DNA from: Actinoallomurus spadix
GTDB taxonomy: Bacteria > Actinomycetota > Actinomycetes > Streptosporangiales > Streptosporangiaceae
Length of the DNA: 64,000 nt
Reading direction: 5' to 3'
Assembly (NCBI RefSeq): GCF_024055725.1
Contig: NZ_JAMXMX010000001.1
Coordinates: forward strand, 62,001-126,000
Positions 1-8,027 of the stretch are shown piece after piece. The notes beneath the pieces were generated by a model. The model worked only from the letters and a program-made list of their open reading frames with translations, searched no databases and was not told the origin of the DNA. Both the position numbers and the translations under genes were made by a program. Numbering within the stretch: the stretch's first letter is position 1; each line of letters starts with the position of its first letter.

Positions 1-96
1 TGCCTTGCCATCCGGGTGCGGCACGAGCGCTGCTCGACCTGACCGCGACGCCCGCGGGCCACTCTGATGGCCCATCCGGGTCGTAGTGAGGTGGAT

Positions 97-951
97 ATGG
101 ACAGTGCAATTGAGCGGGCGATCGAGTGTATCTGGGAGCGCTACAGCGAACCGTTGTCCCTTACGGAGATCGCGGAGAGCGCCCTGCTCAGTCGGTTCTA
201 CTTCGCCCGTCTCTTCCGGGACACGACCGGAATCACACCCTGCCGATTTCTCGCGGCGATCCGCATTCATCAGGCCAAGCGTCTGCTACTGACCAGCTCG
301 ATGAGCATAACCGATATTTCTTCTGCGGTCGGATATAACAGCCTGGGGTCGTTCACCAACTATTTCACGGCCAGCGTGGGCGTCTCTCCCGGCCGGTTCC
401 GCCGCCTGTCGCGGACCGGGGGATTCGACCTGCCCGGCCCGCAGCCGGATCCGCGCGCCGGGGCCGGCGCGGTGGCGGGGACGATCAGCCTGCCGGAGGG
501 CCACGGGAACGCGCGGGTGTACGTGGGCGCCTTCCGTACGCCCATCGTCCAGTACCCGTCGGCCGCCGCCGTCATCGTCGACGTGCCCGGCGGCCGCCCG
601 TCCTGCTATCACCTGCCGGACGTCCCCGAAGGGACCTGGTTCGTGCGCGCCGTGGGAGTGGCCGACGGCGTCGGCCCCGATCCGTGGGCCGACCGGACCA
701 CGCTCGTCGGCGGGCGCGACGCGGTCACGGTGACCGCCGACAGCGTCACGAGCGCCGCGGTGCGCCTGCGCCATGGCCGGCCGGCCGACCCGCCCGTCCT
801 GCTGGCGCTGCCCGACCTCGAACCCCGGCCCGCCCTCGCGGCGGTCGCCGGGTGCCCCGCCATCACTCCCCGCCCGGTCTCGGCCGGCCACCGCCGCGCC
901 GGTGGGAATCGCCGGATGGCGTCCCCGGTGCCGGCCCGGTCGCCGTCGTGA
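97..951 (+). CDS. AraC-family regulator with HTH at the N-terminus and a C-terminal beta-rich domain
   Basis: 284 residues from ATG 97, which has GTGAGG six bases upstream; an in-frame ATG at 67 is the alternative. Residues about 1-100 form the double helix-turn-helix DNA-binding domain of AraC/XylS proteins, including LSLTEIAESALLSRFYFARL and the closing GVSPGRFRR. The other 180 residues look like a beta-sandwich (GTISLPEGHGNARVYVGAF, then VPEGTWFVRAVGVADG) ending in a low-complexity tail. Most AraC proteins carry the sensor first and the HTH last, so the order here is inverted. It is the only regulator at this edge of the biosynthetic cluster and is a reasonable candidate to control the genes starting at 1129. 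Family assignment is firm; the role is inferred from position. Confidence 0.85.
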   Translation: MDSAIERAIECIWERYSEPLSLTEIAESALLSRFYFARLFRDTTGITPCRFLAAIRIHQAKRLLLTSSMSITDISSAVGYNSLGSFTNYFTASVGVSPGRFRRLSRTGGFDLPGPQPDPRAGAGAVAGTISLPEGHGNARVYVGAFRTPIVQYPSAAAVIVDVPGGRPSCYHLPDVPEGTWFVRAVGVADGVGPDPWADRTTLVGGRDAVTVTADSVTSAAVRLRHGRPADPPVLLALPDLEPRPALAAVAGCPAITPRPVSAGHRRAGGNRRMASPVPARSPS

Positions 952-983
952 CCCGCAGAAGAGCGTCCGCGCGGCGCACGGAC

Positions 984-1066
984 GGTCACCCGGCCGCGGA
1001 AGACCGGACTTCACGTGCCGGTCACCCGGCCTCGGGCGGGCGCATCCACGCCCTGGTCGCCCGGCC
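984..1066 (+). promoter_or_regulatory. Three 12-bp direct repeats upstream of the plus operon
   Basis: GGTCACCCGGCC occurs at 984-995 and 1020-1031, and GGTCGCCCGGCC at 1055-1066, so the start-to-start distances are 36 and 35 bp. They lie between the AraC gene and the first gene of the plus operon, where binding sites for a dimeric activator would be expected. In DNA this GC-rich part of the similarity may be compositional. Confidence 0.4.
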
Positions 1067-1074
1067 GCGGGAGG

Positions 1075-1089
1075 GCGGATTTCATCCGC
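1075..1089 (+). promoter_or_regulatory. Inverted repeat GCGGAT-TTC-ATCCGC, possible operator
   Basis: A perfect 6-3-6 inverted repeat lies 39 bp upstream of the ATG at 1129, in the probable core promoter of the plus operon. Its size suits a dimeric repressor site; no binding protein can be assigned. Confidence 0.35.
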
Positions 1090-1128
1090 TCCCATTCCCC
1101 AGTTGAACACCCTCAGGGAGGAACACCC

Positions 1129-1560
1129 ATGCCGCCACGGATGACCAACCCGTCGCTGGTCGTTCCCGACGCCTTGCCGCCTCTCCTCGAACTGACCAAG
1201 GTCATCGGCAAGGTCGGTCTTCCGCAGAAGACTCTCGATCTCGTCCGCCTGCGCGTGAGCCAGATCAACCGCCGTCCCATCAACCTCCCGGAGGGCGAGG
1301 CCGACGAACGGCTGCTCAAGGCGGCCGAGTGGCGGGACGCGTCCTGCTTCGACGCCGCCGAGCGGGCCGCGCTGGCGCTGGCCGAGGTGCTCACCCGCAT
1401 CGACGACCGGGACGATCCGGTCCCGGACGAGCTCTGGGCGGAGGCCGCCCGGCAGTACGACGAGCAGGAACTCGGCGCCCTGGTCATACAGATCGGCCTC
1501 GTCAACCTCTGGAACCGCGTCAACGTCGCCACCCGAGAGGTACCCGGCGACCTGAGCTGA
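1129..1560 (+). CDS. Carboxymuconolactone decarboxylase (AhpD-like) family protein lacking the CxxC motif
   Basis: 143 residues, with AGGGAGG upstream of ATG 1129. The fold signature of AhpD/CMD proteins is visible: LDLVRLRVSQIN near residue 40 and the later run AERAALALAEVLTRID. In AhpD-like members the VSQIN stretch is followed by CxxC and a histidine that do peroxidase chemistry; here it reads RRPINLPEGEA and has neither. The protein is therefore either a CMD-fold member with other chemistry or a binding or structural subunit. It is the first gene of the plus operon, 15 bp before the sulfotransferase gene. Confidence 0.75.
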   Translation: MPPRMTNPSLVVPDALPPLLELTKVIGKVGLPQKTLDLVRLRVSQINRRPINLPEGEADERLLKAAEWRDASCFDAAERAALALAEVLTRIDDRDDPVPDELWAEAARQYDEQELGALVIQIGLVNLWNRVNVATREVPGDLS

Positions 1561-1575
1561 GGACGGGAGTCCGCC

Positions 1576-2244
1576 TTGTTGAAGCTCATCAACGCGGGGC
1601 TGGGCAGGACCGGTACCACCTCGCTGAAGGTGGCGCTGGAACGGCTCGGGTTCGGGCCCTGCTACCACATGTTCGACATCGTGGGCAGCGAAGAGCGCCT
1701 CAAGCAGTGGGAGGAGATCGTCTGCGAGGGGAGGCGCCCGGACTGGGGAGCGGTGTTCGACGGTTACACCTCCGCCGTGGACGGGCCCTGCGCCATCTAC
1801 TACCGGGAGGTCATGGCGGCGTTCCCCGACGCCAAGATGATCCTCACGGTCCGCGACGCCGAGCGCTGGTACCAGAGCACGTACGACACGCTCTACCAGT
1901 TCGCCGTGAAGAGCGAGGAGAACCCCCCACCGGCCGACTCCCGGCAGTCACGGATGTACCGCGTGACGAACACCATGACCTGGAGTGGCCTCTTCAACGG
2001 CCGGTTCTCCGACAAGGAGTACGCGATCGAGGTCTTCCACGCGCACAACCGGGAGGTCATTCGCGATGTCGACCCGGACAACCTCCTGGTGTACGACGTG
2101 CGGCAGGGGTGGGAACCGTTGTGCGCCTACCTGGGGGTCGACGTGCCCGCAGCGGATTTCCCGCACGCGAACGACTCCGAATCCATGCGCGCATTCCTTC
2201 GTAAGGGATTCGGCGTGGCGGGCCCCGCGGCGGCCGGAGGCTGA
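1576..2244 (+). CDS. Sulfotransferase family protein (PAPS-dependent type)
   Basis: 222 residues from a TTG start behind GACGGGAG. The N-terminal GLGRTGTTSLKVAL is the 5'-phosphosulfate-binding P-loop of sulfotransferases, and MILTVRDAERWYQST near residue 95 matches the 3'-phosphate-binding region. Similar short actinobacterial proteins are annotated as sulfotransferases; donor PAPS is known for the family, while the acceptor is unknown. Placed between the CMD-like gene and the 29-residue peptide gene, it could sulfate the cluster's product. Family confidence is good; the substrate is not knowable from sequence. Confidence 0.75.
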   Translation: MLKLINAGLGRTGTTSLKVALERLGFGPCYHMFDIVGSEERLKQWEEIVCEGRRPDWGAVFDGYTSAVDGPCAIYYREVMAAFPDAKMILTVRDAERWYQSTYDTLYQFAVKSEENPPPADSRQSRMYRVTNTMTWSGLFNGRFSDKEYAIEVFHAHNREVIRDVDPDNLLVYDVRQGWEPLCAYLGVDVPAADFPHANDSESMRAFLRKGFGVAGPAAAGG

Positions 2245-2253
2245 CCCGTTCAA

Positions 2254-2270
2254 CCGCATATTTCTTGCGG
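2254..2270 (+). other. Small hairpin in the leader of the 29-residue peptide gene
   Basis: CCGCA at 2254-2258 pairs with TGCGG at 2266-2270 around a 7-nt AT-rich loop, between the sulfotransferase stop and the peptide start. It may mark an mRNA processing point or a weak terminator. The 2245-2325 gap is otherwise unremarkable. Confidence 0.25.
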
Positions 2271-2325
2271 CTCAGAACCATCTCGGATTAGGAAGAGAAC
2301 CGGAATCCGGAAGGGGGTGACATCG

Positions 2326-2415
2326 ATGAAGTCAGTTCGTAAGTGGAGTGCGTTGCTCTCCCAGCGGGCCGGTGCTGTCCGGCCGGCGGGCCGGCACTTC
2401 AAGTGGGCGGCCTGA
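2326..2415 (+). CDS. 29-residue basic peptide, candidate precursor or scaffold peptide 1
   Basis: ATG 2326 follows the SD-like GAAGGGGGTG by six bases; the reading frame closes at TGA 2413-2415. The peptide begins MKSVRKWSALLSQ and ends RHFKWAA. It has seven Lys/Arg, one His, no Asp/Glu and no Cys, and two Trp, each preceded by Lys. No hydrophobic signal sequence is seen. A 14-bp perfect hairpin starts 13 nt after the stop, and the next gene encodes a SUMF1-fold enzyme, the same layout as the second micro-peptide at 17247. I recognise no known precursor family. The RBS, the hairpin and the enzyme context support translation; that it is enzymatically modified is inference. Confidence 0.6.
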   Translation: MKSVRKWSALLSQRAGAVRPAGRHFKWAA

Positions 2416-2428
2416 TCCATTGGGTTAA

Positions 2429-2461
2429 GCCTGTGGAGGACGTTTCGCGTCCTCCACAGGC
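2429..2461 (+). terminator. Perfect 14-bp hairpin between peptide 1 and the SUMF1 gene, attenuator-like
   Basis: GCCTGTGGAGGACG at 2429-2442 pairs perfectly with 2448-2461 around the loop TTTCG. No U-tract follows, as is common for actinomycete terminators. Its place after a peptide gene but inside the operon suggests partial termination or a stabilising 3' end, giving more peptide than enzyme. Confidence 0.75.
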
Positions 2462-2481
2462 GCTCGATAGCGAGGTATGCG

Positions 2482-3879
2482 ATGCATCGATGGAGTGTTG
2501 AGCGCTTTCGGGTGGACCAGCAGATCTTGGCCGATCTCTCGGATCGCTTTCTTGGGACCGATCGAGGGGCGGCGTCGACCGATGACGACCGTGCCAAGAT
2601 GCGGCGGCTCATCGGCGAGCTCCGCCATCCCCGGGCGGTCGAGGAGCTCTGCGCGGTGGCGGCGACCCACCCGAGTGCGCTGGTCAGGCGGTCCGTCCTG
2701 GAAGGTGTCGAGCCGTTCCTCGCGACGCATCCCGCCGCCCGTGAGCTGCTCGTCTGGCTGCTCGGCGATGACGAGGACTTCGTGGTGTTCACCGCCGCGA
2801 AGATGGCCAGCCGGAACCGGATCGGTGAGGCCTACGAGGAGCTGGAGCACATCACCGGCCCGGCGAACACCGCGCTGTTCCACAGCACCAAGCCCGTGGG
2901 CATCGGCGCGGCGGTCGTGGCCACGGCGATGGGCCGGATCCTCGGCGCGGACGACCGCGCGGAGCGGATGGAGTGCGAGCGCGTGTACGCCGAGACTGGC
3001 AGGCTGCCGGCGGAGGCGGCGCTCGGTGAGCACTGGGACTACGAACCGGAGCACCTGCCGAAGCCGGCTCCCGAGGGCATGGTGCTCGTTCCCGGGTCGT
3101 CCTTCGTCACCGGCGTCGGCATGGAGGACGTCGTCCATCCGATCTACGAGGTGGACGACGCGGTGCCCCGGCGGACCCGCCACCTCCCCGACTTCCTCAT
3201 TGACCGGTATCCGGTGACCAACCGGGAGTACGACGCGTGGGCCGGCGGTGACGCCGCCCGCGAGCACGTCCTCTGCCACCCCGACGAGCCCGAGGGCAAG
3301 GACCATCGGCGCGGGCTGGCGAGCGACCCCAGATTCGGTCCCGACCACCCCGCGGTGGGCGTCGACTGGTTCGACGCGTACGCCTACCTGGCCCATCACG
3401 GCAAGCGCCTCCCGACCGAACTGGAGTGGGAGAAGGCCGCCCGCGGCGAGAACGGCGCCCACTACCCGTGGGGCCGGGAGTTCGACCCCGCCGCGCTGCG
3501 CTGGTTCGGCGCCGTCTTCGGCGAGCCGGCGAGCCTGGAGCACTGGCGGGACACGCTCTGCACGTTCGACGACACGACCCCCGCCGTGACGACCGTCCCG
3601 GTCGGCTCGTACCCGAAGAACGTCAGTGCCTACGGCGTCGCCGACCTGGTCGGCAACTGCTGGGAGTGGACCGACACCAACTTCTACACCCGCGACAGGA
3701 TGAGGCCGATGACCTCGGGCCGCCCCCGTCCGGAGTGGGCGACGGCCGAGGAGTCCTTCGCCGTCATCCGGGGCGGCGCGTGGACCTCCATGGCGGAGGA
3801 GCTGACGGCGTACTTCCGCGGCAAGGATTTGCTGACCGACCGGCACAACGAGATCGGATTCCGAGGAGTGATCCGGTGA
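2482..3879 (+). CDS. HEAT-like/SUMF1 (FGE-sulfatase fold) enzyme 1
   Basis: 465 residues from ATG 2482, with GCGAGG six bases upstream. Residues about 1-150 are alpha-helical and HEAT-like (HPRAVEELCAVAATHPSALV). From about 200 the SUMF1/FGE domain follows: GMVLVPGSSF, IDRYPVTNREYDAW, a His/Asp-rich HPDEPEGKDH near 266, GVDWFDAYAYLA, RLPTELEWEKAARG, GNCWEWTD near 391, RGGAWTS and the terminal GKDLLTDRHNEIGFR. True formylglycine-generating enzymes carry a Cys pair between the RGG motif and the GFR motif; none is present, and there is no EgtB DinB domain. It is therefore a SUMF1-family protein of unknown reaction. The closest relative in the window is the one at 15805. Its stop overlaps the next start. 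Confidence 0.8.
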   Translation: MHRWSVERFRVDQQILADLSDRFLGTDRGAASTDDDRAKMRRLIGELRHPRAVEELCAVAATHPSALVRRSVLEGVEPFLATHPAARELLVWLLGDDEDFVVFTAAKMASRNRIGEAYEELEHITGPANTALFHSTKPVGIGAAVVATAMGRILGADDRAERMECERVYAETGRLPAEAALGEHWDYEPEHLPKPAPEGMVLVPGSSFVTGVGMEDVVHPIYEVDDAVPRRTRHLPDFLIDRYPVTNREYDAWAGGDAAREHVLCHPDEPEGKDHRRGLASDPRFGPDHPAVGVDWFDAYAYLAHHGKRLPTELEWEKAARGENGAHYPWGREFDPAALRWFGAVFGEPASLEHWRDTLCTFDDTTPAVTTVPVGSYPKNVSAYGVADLVGNCWEWTDTNFYTRDRMRPMTSGRPRPEWATAEESFAVIRGGAWTSMAEELTAYFRGKDLLTDRHNEIGFRGVIR

Positions 3880-4667
3880 GTTCTCCCCAGCGCGTCGCCC
3901 GATTCCGTTTCACCGGCACGGTCGGCGCGGACGAGCGGGCCTTCTACGAGCGGCACGGCTTCCTGATCTACCGGAACGTCTTCGGCGAGCAGGACATCCA
4001 GGTGATCAAAGAGGACGCCGAGCGGCTCGAGCGCGACACCCTCCAGGGAAAGATCCCGGCCGAGCACCGGGACGTCGTCCTGGAACCCTCTTACGACGAG
4101 GACGGCAAGCCGAGCCTGCACCGGCTGCCGTACTTCACCCTGTACAGCCCGAGGACCCGGGACCTGGTGGAGCGTCGCGGCCTCGACGCGCTGGGGCCGG
4201 GCCTGCTGGGCAGGCCCGCCTGGCGGTTCGAGGACGTCATCGACGGGTCCGTCTGGCAGATGAAGCGGGCGAAACGGACCTCGTACAACGCGCTGGACTG
4301 GCACCTGGACTTTCCGCACGACCACCCCGTCGCCCCGCTGGTGAACGTCGGGATCTACCTCGACGCGGCCACCACGCGGAACGGATGCCTCGTCGTCGTG
4401 CCCGGCTCACACCGCTTCCCGCCGCGGCGGCTGGACCCCCTGGGACTGCCGCTCGTCGTCGAGCCGGGAGACGTCATCTGCCACACCAACAACATCCTCC
4501 ACCACTCGGGCCGGGTGCTGGACGACACCTGCCGGGCCACCCTCTACCTGTACTACGCGGCGGGTGAGCGGCCCGCGGCCGGCACCACCTACACCCACAC
4601 GGCGGGCGAGCAGTTCGCGACGCTGTTCACGGACGCGTCCCCCGAGAGCGAAGAGGCCCTGCGATGA
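3876..4667 (+). CDS. Phytanoyl-CoA dioxygenase (PhyH) family Fe(II)/2-oxoglutarate oxygenase 1
   Basis: 263 residues from a GTG that overlaps the preceding stop (GTGA). The N-terminus ERAFYERHGFLIYRNVFGE is typical of PhyH proteins. The facial triad appears as HLD in NALDWHLDFPHDHP plus a distal His in CHTNNILHHSGRVLDD, followed by the 2-oxoglutarate-binding Arg in CRATLYLYY. The family hydroxylates, halogenates, desaturates or rearranges small molecules and peptide-bound residues. Coupled translation between two SUMF1-fold genes implies a joint oxidative step on the cluster's substrate. The substrate itself cannot be named. Confidence 0.85.
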   Translation: MSSPQRVARFRFTGTVGADERAFYERHGFLIYRNVFGEQDIQVIKEDAERLERDTLQGKIPAEHRDVVLEPSYDEDGKPSLHRLPYFTLYSPRTRDLVERRGLDALGPGLLGRPAWRFEDVIDGSVWQMKRAKRTSYNALDWHLDFPHDHPVAPLVNVGIYLDAATTRNGCLVVVPGSHRFPPRRLDPLGLPLVVEPGDVICHTNNILHHSGRVLDDTCRATLYLYYAAGERPAAGTTYTHTAGEQFATLFTDASPESEEALR

Positions 4668-6007
4668 CCGTCTCCGCCATCCCGATCGAGGTCCTGCGCC
4701 TGTCCTACTGGGCCGGGGGAACGGCCGAGGAACGGGAGACCCTGCTCGGCGGCTACCTCGGCCGCCTGGAACGGCTGACCGATCCAGAGCTGCTCGGCGA
4801 GAGCCTCCTCGCGGGCCTGATGCACGCCGATCCCGCGGTGCGGCGGCGGGCCCTCGCCGCGACCGCCGCGCTGAGCCCCGGCCTGGCGCCCGACGCGGCC
4901 GGCTGGGCGCTCGCCGACCCCGACGAGACCGTGCGGACGGCGGCTCTCGGGCCGGCGGCCGGCGCGCCGGCCCTGCGGGCCCTGCTCGCCTCGCTCGGGC
5001 GCACGCCAGAGACGATCGCCGCGGGCACCGCCGACTGCGCGACCGCCGCCGACGCCGCCGCGCTGCGCGCCGCCCGGGCACTCCTGGCCGACGCCGACCT
5101 GACCGGGCAGGTCCTGGCCGACCTGCCGGTGCCGCTGTCCGCCGACCGGATGCCGAACCGGCTCAGCCTGTCCGGGATGCGGCACGTCCCCGCCGGGCGG
5201 CTCCGCCGGGGCCCGCGCCCGGACCAGCCGCGGACCTGGGGCGACCCGGCCGAGCCGTCGGTGAACGAGACCTCGGTGGAGGGCTTCTACCTGGACGCCC
5301 ACCCGGTGACCAACGCCGACTACGACGCGTTCACCGCCGACGTGACCGAACACGGCCACCTGTGGTGCCACCCCGACGAGCCCAGGGACACCGACCACAC
5401 CCGGGCCACCGTGGACGACCCGCGCTGCGGCGCCGACCACCCGGTCACCGGGGTCAGCTGGTACGACGCGTTCGCCTACGCCGCCTGGTGCGGCAAGCGG
5501 CTGCCCACCGAGGACGAGTGGGAGCGGGCCGCGCGCGGAGACGACCACCGCCGTCACCCGTGGGGTGAGGAGTTCCGCCCGGAACTGGCGCGGGGCCTTC
5601 ACTCGGTGAGCACGCCGGACGGCCACGGCGCCGACCTCGACCGGGAGACCTGGCTCCGGGTCCTCGGCGAGACGCGCGTCGACGCGCTGCCCGCCCTCAC
5701 CGGTCCGGTCGGGAGCGTCGCGGGCGACGAGTCCCCGTTCGGCGTACGGGACCTGTGCGGCAACGTCTGGGAGTGGACCGCCACCCGGTACCTCGACGGC
5801 ATGCCGTTCACGCCGCGCTTCGGCACCATGGATCCGGGGGAGCTGTGGGGGGAATGGTCGGCCGAGGTCGCCATCCGCGGCGGCGCGTGGAGCTCACCCG
5901 CGGCCCTGCTGACCGCCGTCGGCCGAGCCGGTAAGCTCCTCGTGACCAGGAGCCCGGAGATCGGGTTCCGCTGCGCGGTGAGTGAGGCGGAGGCCACCAG
6001 CCGATGA
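4664..6007 (+). CDS. HEAT-like/SUMF1 (FGE-sulfatase fold) enzyme 2
   Basis: 447 residues; ATG overlaps the previous stop as ATGA. An Ala/Leu-rich helical repeat region covers about residues 1-160 (MHADPAVRRRALAATAAL). The SUMF1 domain has YLDAHPVTNADYDAF, CHPDEPRDTDHT, GVSWYDAFAYAAW, RLPTEDEWERAARG, DLCGNVWEWTA, RGGAWSS and EIGFRCAV. The HPDxP...DH block is shared with the two sister proteins, but this copy has KLLVTRSPEIGFR where the other two have GKDLLTD[RK]HNEIGFR, so it is the divergent member. Cys residues flanking the core are present but not in the FGE pair position. It may form a complex with or complement enzyme 1. Confidence 0.8.
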   Translation: MTVSAIPIEVLRLSYWAGGTAEERETLLGGYLGRLERLTDPELLGESLLAGLMHADPAVRRRALAATAALSPGLAPDAAGWALADPDETVRTAALGPAAGAPALRALLASLGRTPETIAAGTADCATAADAAALRAARALLADADLTGQVLADLPVPLSADRMPNRLSLSGMRHVPAGRLRRGPRPDQPRTWGDPAEPSVNETSVEGFYLDAHPVTNADYDAFTADVTEHGHLWCHPDEPRDTDHTRATVDDPRCGADHPVTGVSWYDAFAYAAWCGKRLPTEDEWERAARGDDHRRHPWGEEFRPELARGLHSVSTPDGHGADLDRETWLRVLGETRVDALPALTGPVGSVAGDESPFGVRDLCGNVWEWTATRYLDGMPFTPRFGTMDPGELWGEWSAEVAIRGGAWSSPAALLTAVGRAGKLLVTRSPEIGFRCAVSEAEATSR

Positions 6008-7296
6008 CGTTGCGCGGGCGGGGCCGAGGTCTTCGCCGGCTGATGCCCGAGGGCTACGCCCGGTGCCTGGCCGACCGGGACTTCCGCCGGATGCAGCCCG
6101 GCTTCCTGATCTCCTTCATCGGCGACGGGATGAGCCTGCTGGGCGTCGCCTGGCTGGCCATCCGGCTCGCCGCGCCCGCCGACCGGGCCACCGTGACCGG
6201 CCTCGCCGTCGCGGCCTACTCGCTGCCGGGGGCGATCGGGTCGATCGCGCTGCGGCGCTGGCTGAGCTCCCGCGACGCCCGGAGCCTCATCCTCCTGGAC
6301 TCGGTGCTGCGCGGGGCCGTGTTCACGCTGATCCCGGTGCTGCACTGGGCGGGGCTGCTGGACGCCACCACCTACGTCGTCCTGCTCGCGGTGTCCTCGC
6401 TGCTGCACGCCTGGGGCATCGCCGGGCGGCAGGCCTTCGTCGCCGAGTGCCTCCCGCCGGAGAGCCGCCTGGCGGGCAACTCGATGGTCGCCGGTCAGGA
6501 GCAGTTCTCCTACATCGCGGGCCCGCCGCTCGCGGGCGCCGTGGCCTCCGTGCTCGGCCCCGGCGCCGTGCTGCTCTGCGACGCGGTCAGCTACGCCTAC
6601 CTGGCGCTGACGGTCGTGCGCGTACGGGTACGGAGCACGGTAGGCCGCCGGCCGCCGATTCCGCTGCGCCGGACGGTGCGGACCTTCGCCCACCGCCCCG
6701 CGCTGGTGGGCCTGCTGGCCCTCAGCTACCTGTTCTACCTGCTCTACGGGCCGGTCGAGGTGGCGGTCCCGGTGTTCGTGGCCGACCACCTGGGCGGGGA
6801 CCCGACGATGCTCGGCTGGATCTGGGGCGCGTTCGGCGCCGGGGCGGTGACCGGCGCGGTGATCACCGGAGCGCTGCGCCGCCTGCCGCTGTGGCCGGCC
6901 ACGCTCGCCATCGTGGCCGGCTGGGGCCTGGCGATGCTGCCCCTGGCGATCTTCGGCACCCTCGCCGCGGGCATCGCGGGGTTCGCCCTCGGCGGGCTGA
7001 TCTACGCCCCGTACGGCCCGCTGTCGGTGACCCTCCTGCAGCGGGAGGCGCCCCCGGACGAACTGGTGAGCCTGAGCGCGTTCCGCAGCGCCATCCTGGT
7101 CTCGGCGACCCCGCTCGGCGCGGCGCTGGGCGGGCGCCTGGTGACCGGGCTCGGCTCGGGGGGAACGCTGCTGCTGTCCGGCCTCTCGACGGTCGGGCTC
7201 GCCGTCCTCGGCGCGGCCTGCGTCCTGTCGGCGCGGCTCCGCGGCGAGGCCCGGAGCCGGAGCGGAGCTCAGTCCCTGTCGCGCGGGAGCGCGTAG
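6004..7296 (+). CDS. MFS efflux transporter 1
   Basis: 430 residues, starting at an ATGA overlap with the preceding gene. The many hydrophobic segments and internal loops (SSRDARSLILLDSVLRG; LLQREAPPDELVSLSAFRS) fit MFS exporters of the macrolide/multidrug type, which extrude small molecules using the proton gradient. As last gene of the plus operon it is the probable product exporter or self-resistance determinant. Its 3' end overlaps the 3' end of the minus operon by 28 bp, so the two operons converge with no room for a separate terminator. Confidence 0.85.
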   Translation: MTLRGRGRGLRRLMPEGYARCLADRDFRRMQPGFLISFIGDGMSLLGVAWLAIRLAAPADRATVTGLAVAAYSLPGAIGSIALRRWLSSRDARSLILLDSVLRGAVFTLIPVLHWAGLLDATTYVVLLAVSSLLHAWGIAGRQAFVAECLPPESRLAGNSMVAGQEQFSYIAGPPLAGAVASVLGPGAVLLCDAVSYAYLALTVVRVRVRSTVGRRPPIPLRRTVRTFAHRPALVGLLALSYLFYLLYGPVEVAVPVFVADHLGGDPTMLGWIWGAFGAGAVTGAVITGALRRLPLWPATLAIVAGWGLAMLPLAIFGTLAAGIAGFALGGLIYAPYGPLSVTLLQREAPPDELVSLSAFRSAILVSATPLGAALGGRLVTGLGSGGTLLLSGLSTVGLAVLGAACVLSARLRGEARSRSGAQSLSRGSA

Positions 7297-8027
7297 ACGA
7301 GGCTGACGGCCCGCCGGGAGGTCTGCGCGGTGTTGGGCGCCGACCGGTGCACGAGCCGGCCGTCGAACACCACCGCCGAGCCGGGGGCCAGCGGCACCCG
7401 CACGGGCGTGGTGCCCGCCGGCAGCGCGGCCGCGTCGATGTGCGGCTCGACCGGGCGTTCCAGCCGCGGCCCGCCGCCGGTACGCTCCTCGTCGCCGACA
7501 TGGGGGAGGAGCCCGCCGCGGTGCGAGCCGGGGTAGAACTCCAGGCAGCCGTTCTCCCTCGTCGCGGAATCGATCGCCATCCATACGGTGACGACGTTGC
7601 CGTGCCGGTCGGTGAACCCGTCGGGGGCGAAGGCCATGTCCTGGTGCCACGGCTTCTCCGACCCCAGCCGCGCCGGTTTCGCCCAGAGGAACGCGTTGAT
7701 GAGCTCCACCGGCGTTCCCACCGCGGGCTCCACGTGCTTGCCCGGCAGGCCGAGGTCCGCGGCGATCCCGAGAAGCTCGGGCCGGTGGACGTGGACCCGG
7801 CTGACCGACCGCAGCGTGCCGGGTACCGCGGCGGTTCCCTGTTGCCAGGCCACCCAGCCACCGACCCCCTCGGCCTCCAGCACGAAGTCGTCGGTGGATC
7901 GCGTCATCCCGGCGGCCATCGCCTCGAGGCCGGCGATGACGGCCCGGAGCCGGTCGAGTTCGGCCTCGCCCGCCAGCCCTTCAAGGATGACGTAGCCGTC
8001 GGTCCGCAGTTCGTCGATCGGGTTCAT
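7269..8027 (-). CDS. Phytanoyl-CoA dioxygenase (PhyH) family oxygenase 2
   Basis: 252 residues beginning MNPIDELRTDGYVILEGLAG. The metal ligands are seen in KPWHQDMAF (HxD) and VFDGRLVHRSAPN (distal His), with the co-substrate Arg in SRRAVSLVY. HPGSH-type residues (LEFYPGSHRGG) precede the distal His, as usual in PhyH proteins. It is the last gene of the minus operon, translationally coupled to the PLP enzyme (4-bp overlap). It shares family but little sequence with the oxygenase at 3876, so two separate oxidations are likely. Confidence 0.85.
   Translation of the reverse strand: MNPIDELRTDGYVILEGLAGEAELDRLRAVIAGLEAMAAGMTRSTDDFVLEAEGVGGWVAWQQGTAAVPGTLRSVSRVHVHRPELLGIAADLGLPGKHVEPAVGTPVELINAFLWAKPARLGSEKPWHQDMAFAPDGFTDRHGNVVTVWMAIDSATRENGCLEFYPGSHRGGLLPHVGDEERTGGGPRLERPVEPHIDAAALPAGTTPVRVPLAPGSAVVFDGRLVHRSAPNTAQTSRRAVSLVYALPRDRD

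Noticed and set aside
2482-3879. Formylglycine-generating enzyme for sulfatase maturation
   Set aside because: No Cys pair in the expected place, no sulfatase gene nearby and no CxPxR substrate in the peptides.
5599-7650. Long minus-strand frame opposite the SUMF1/MFS genes
   Set aside because: Same type of GC shadow, Arg/Ala/Gly/Gln-rich with no recognisable motif.
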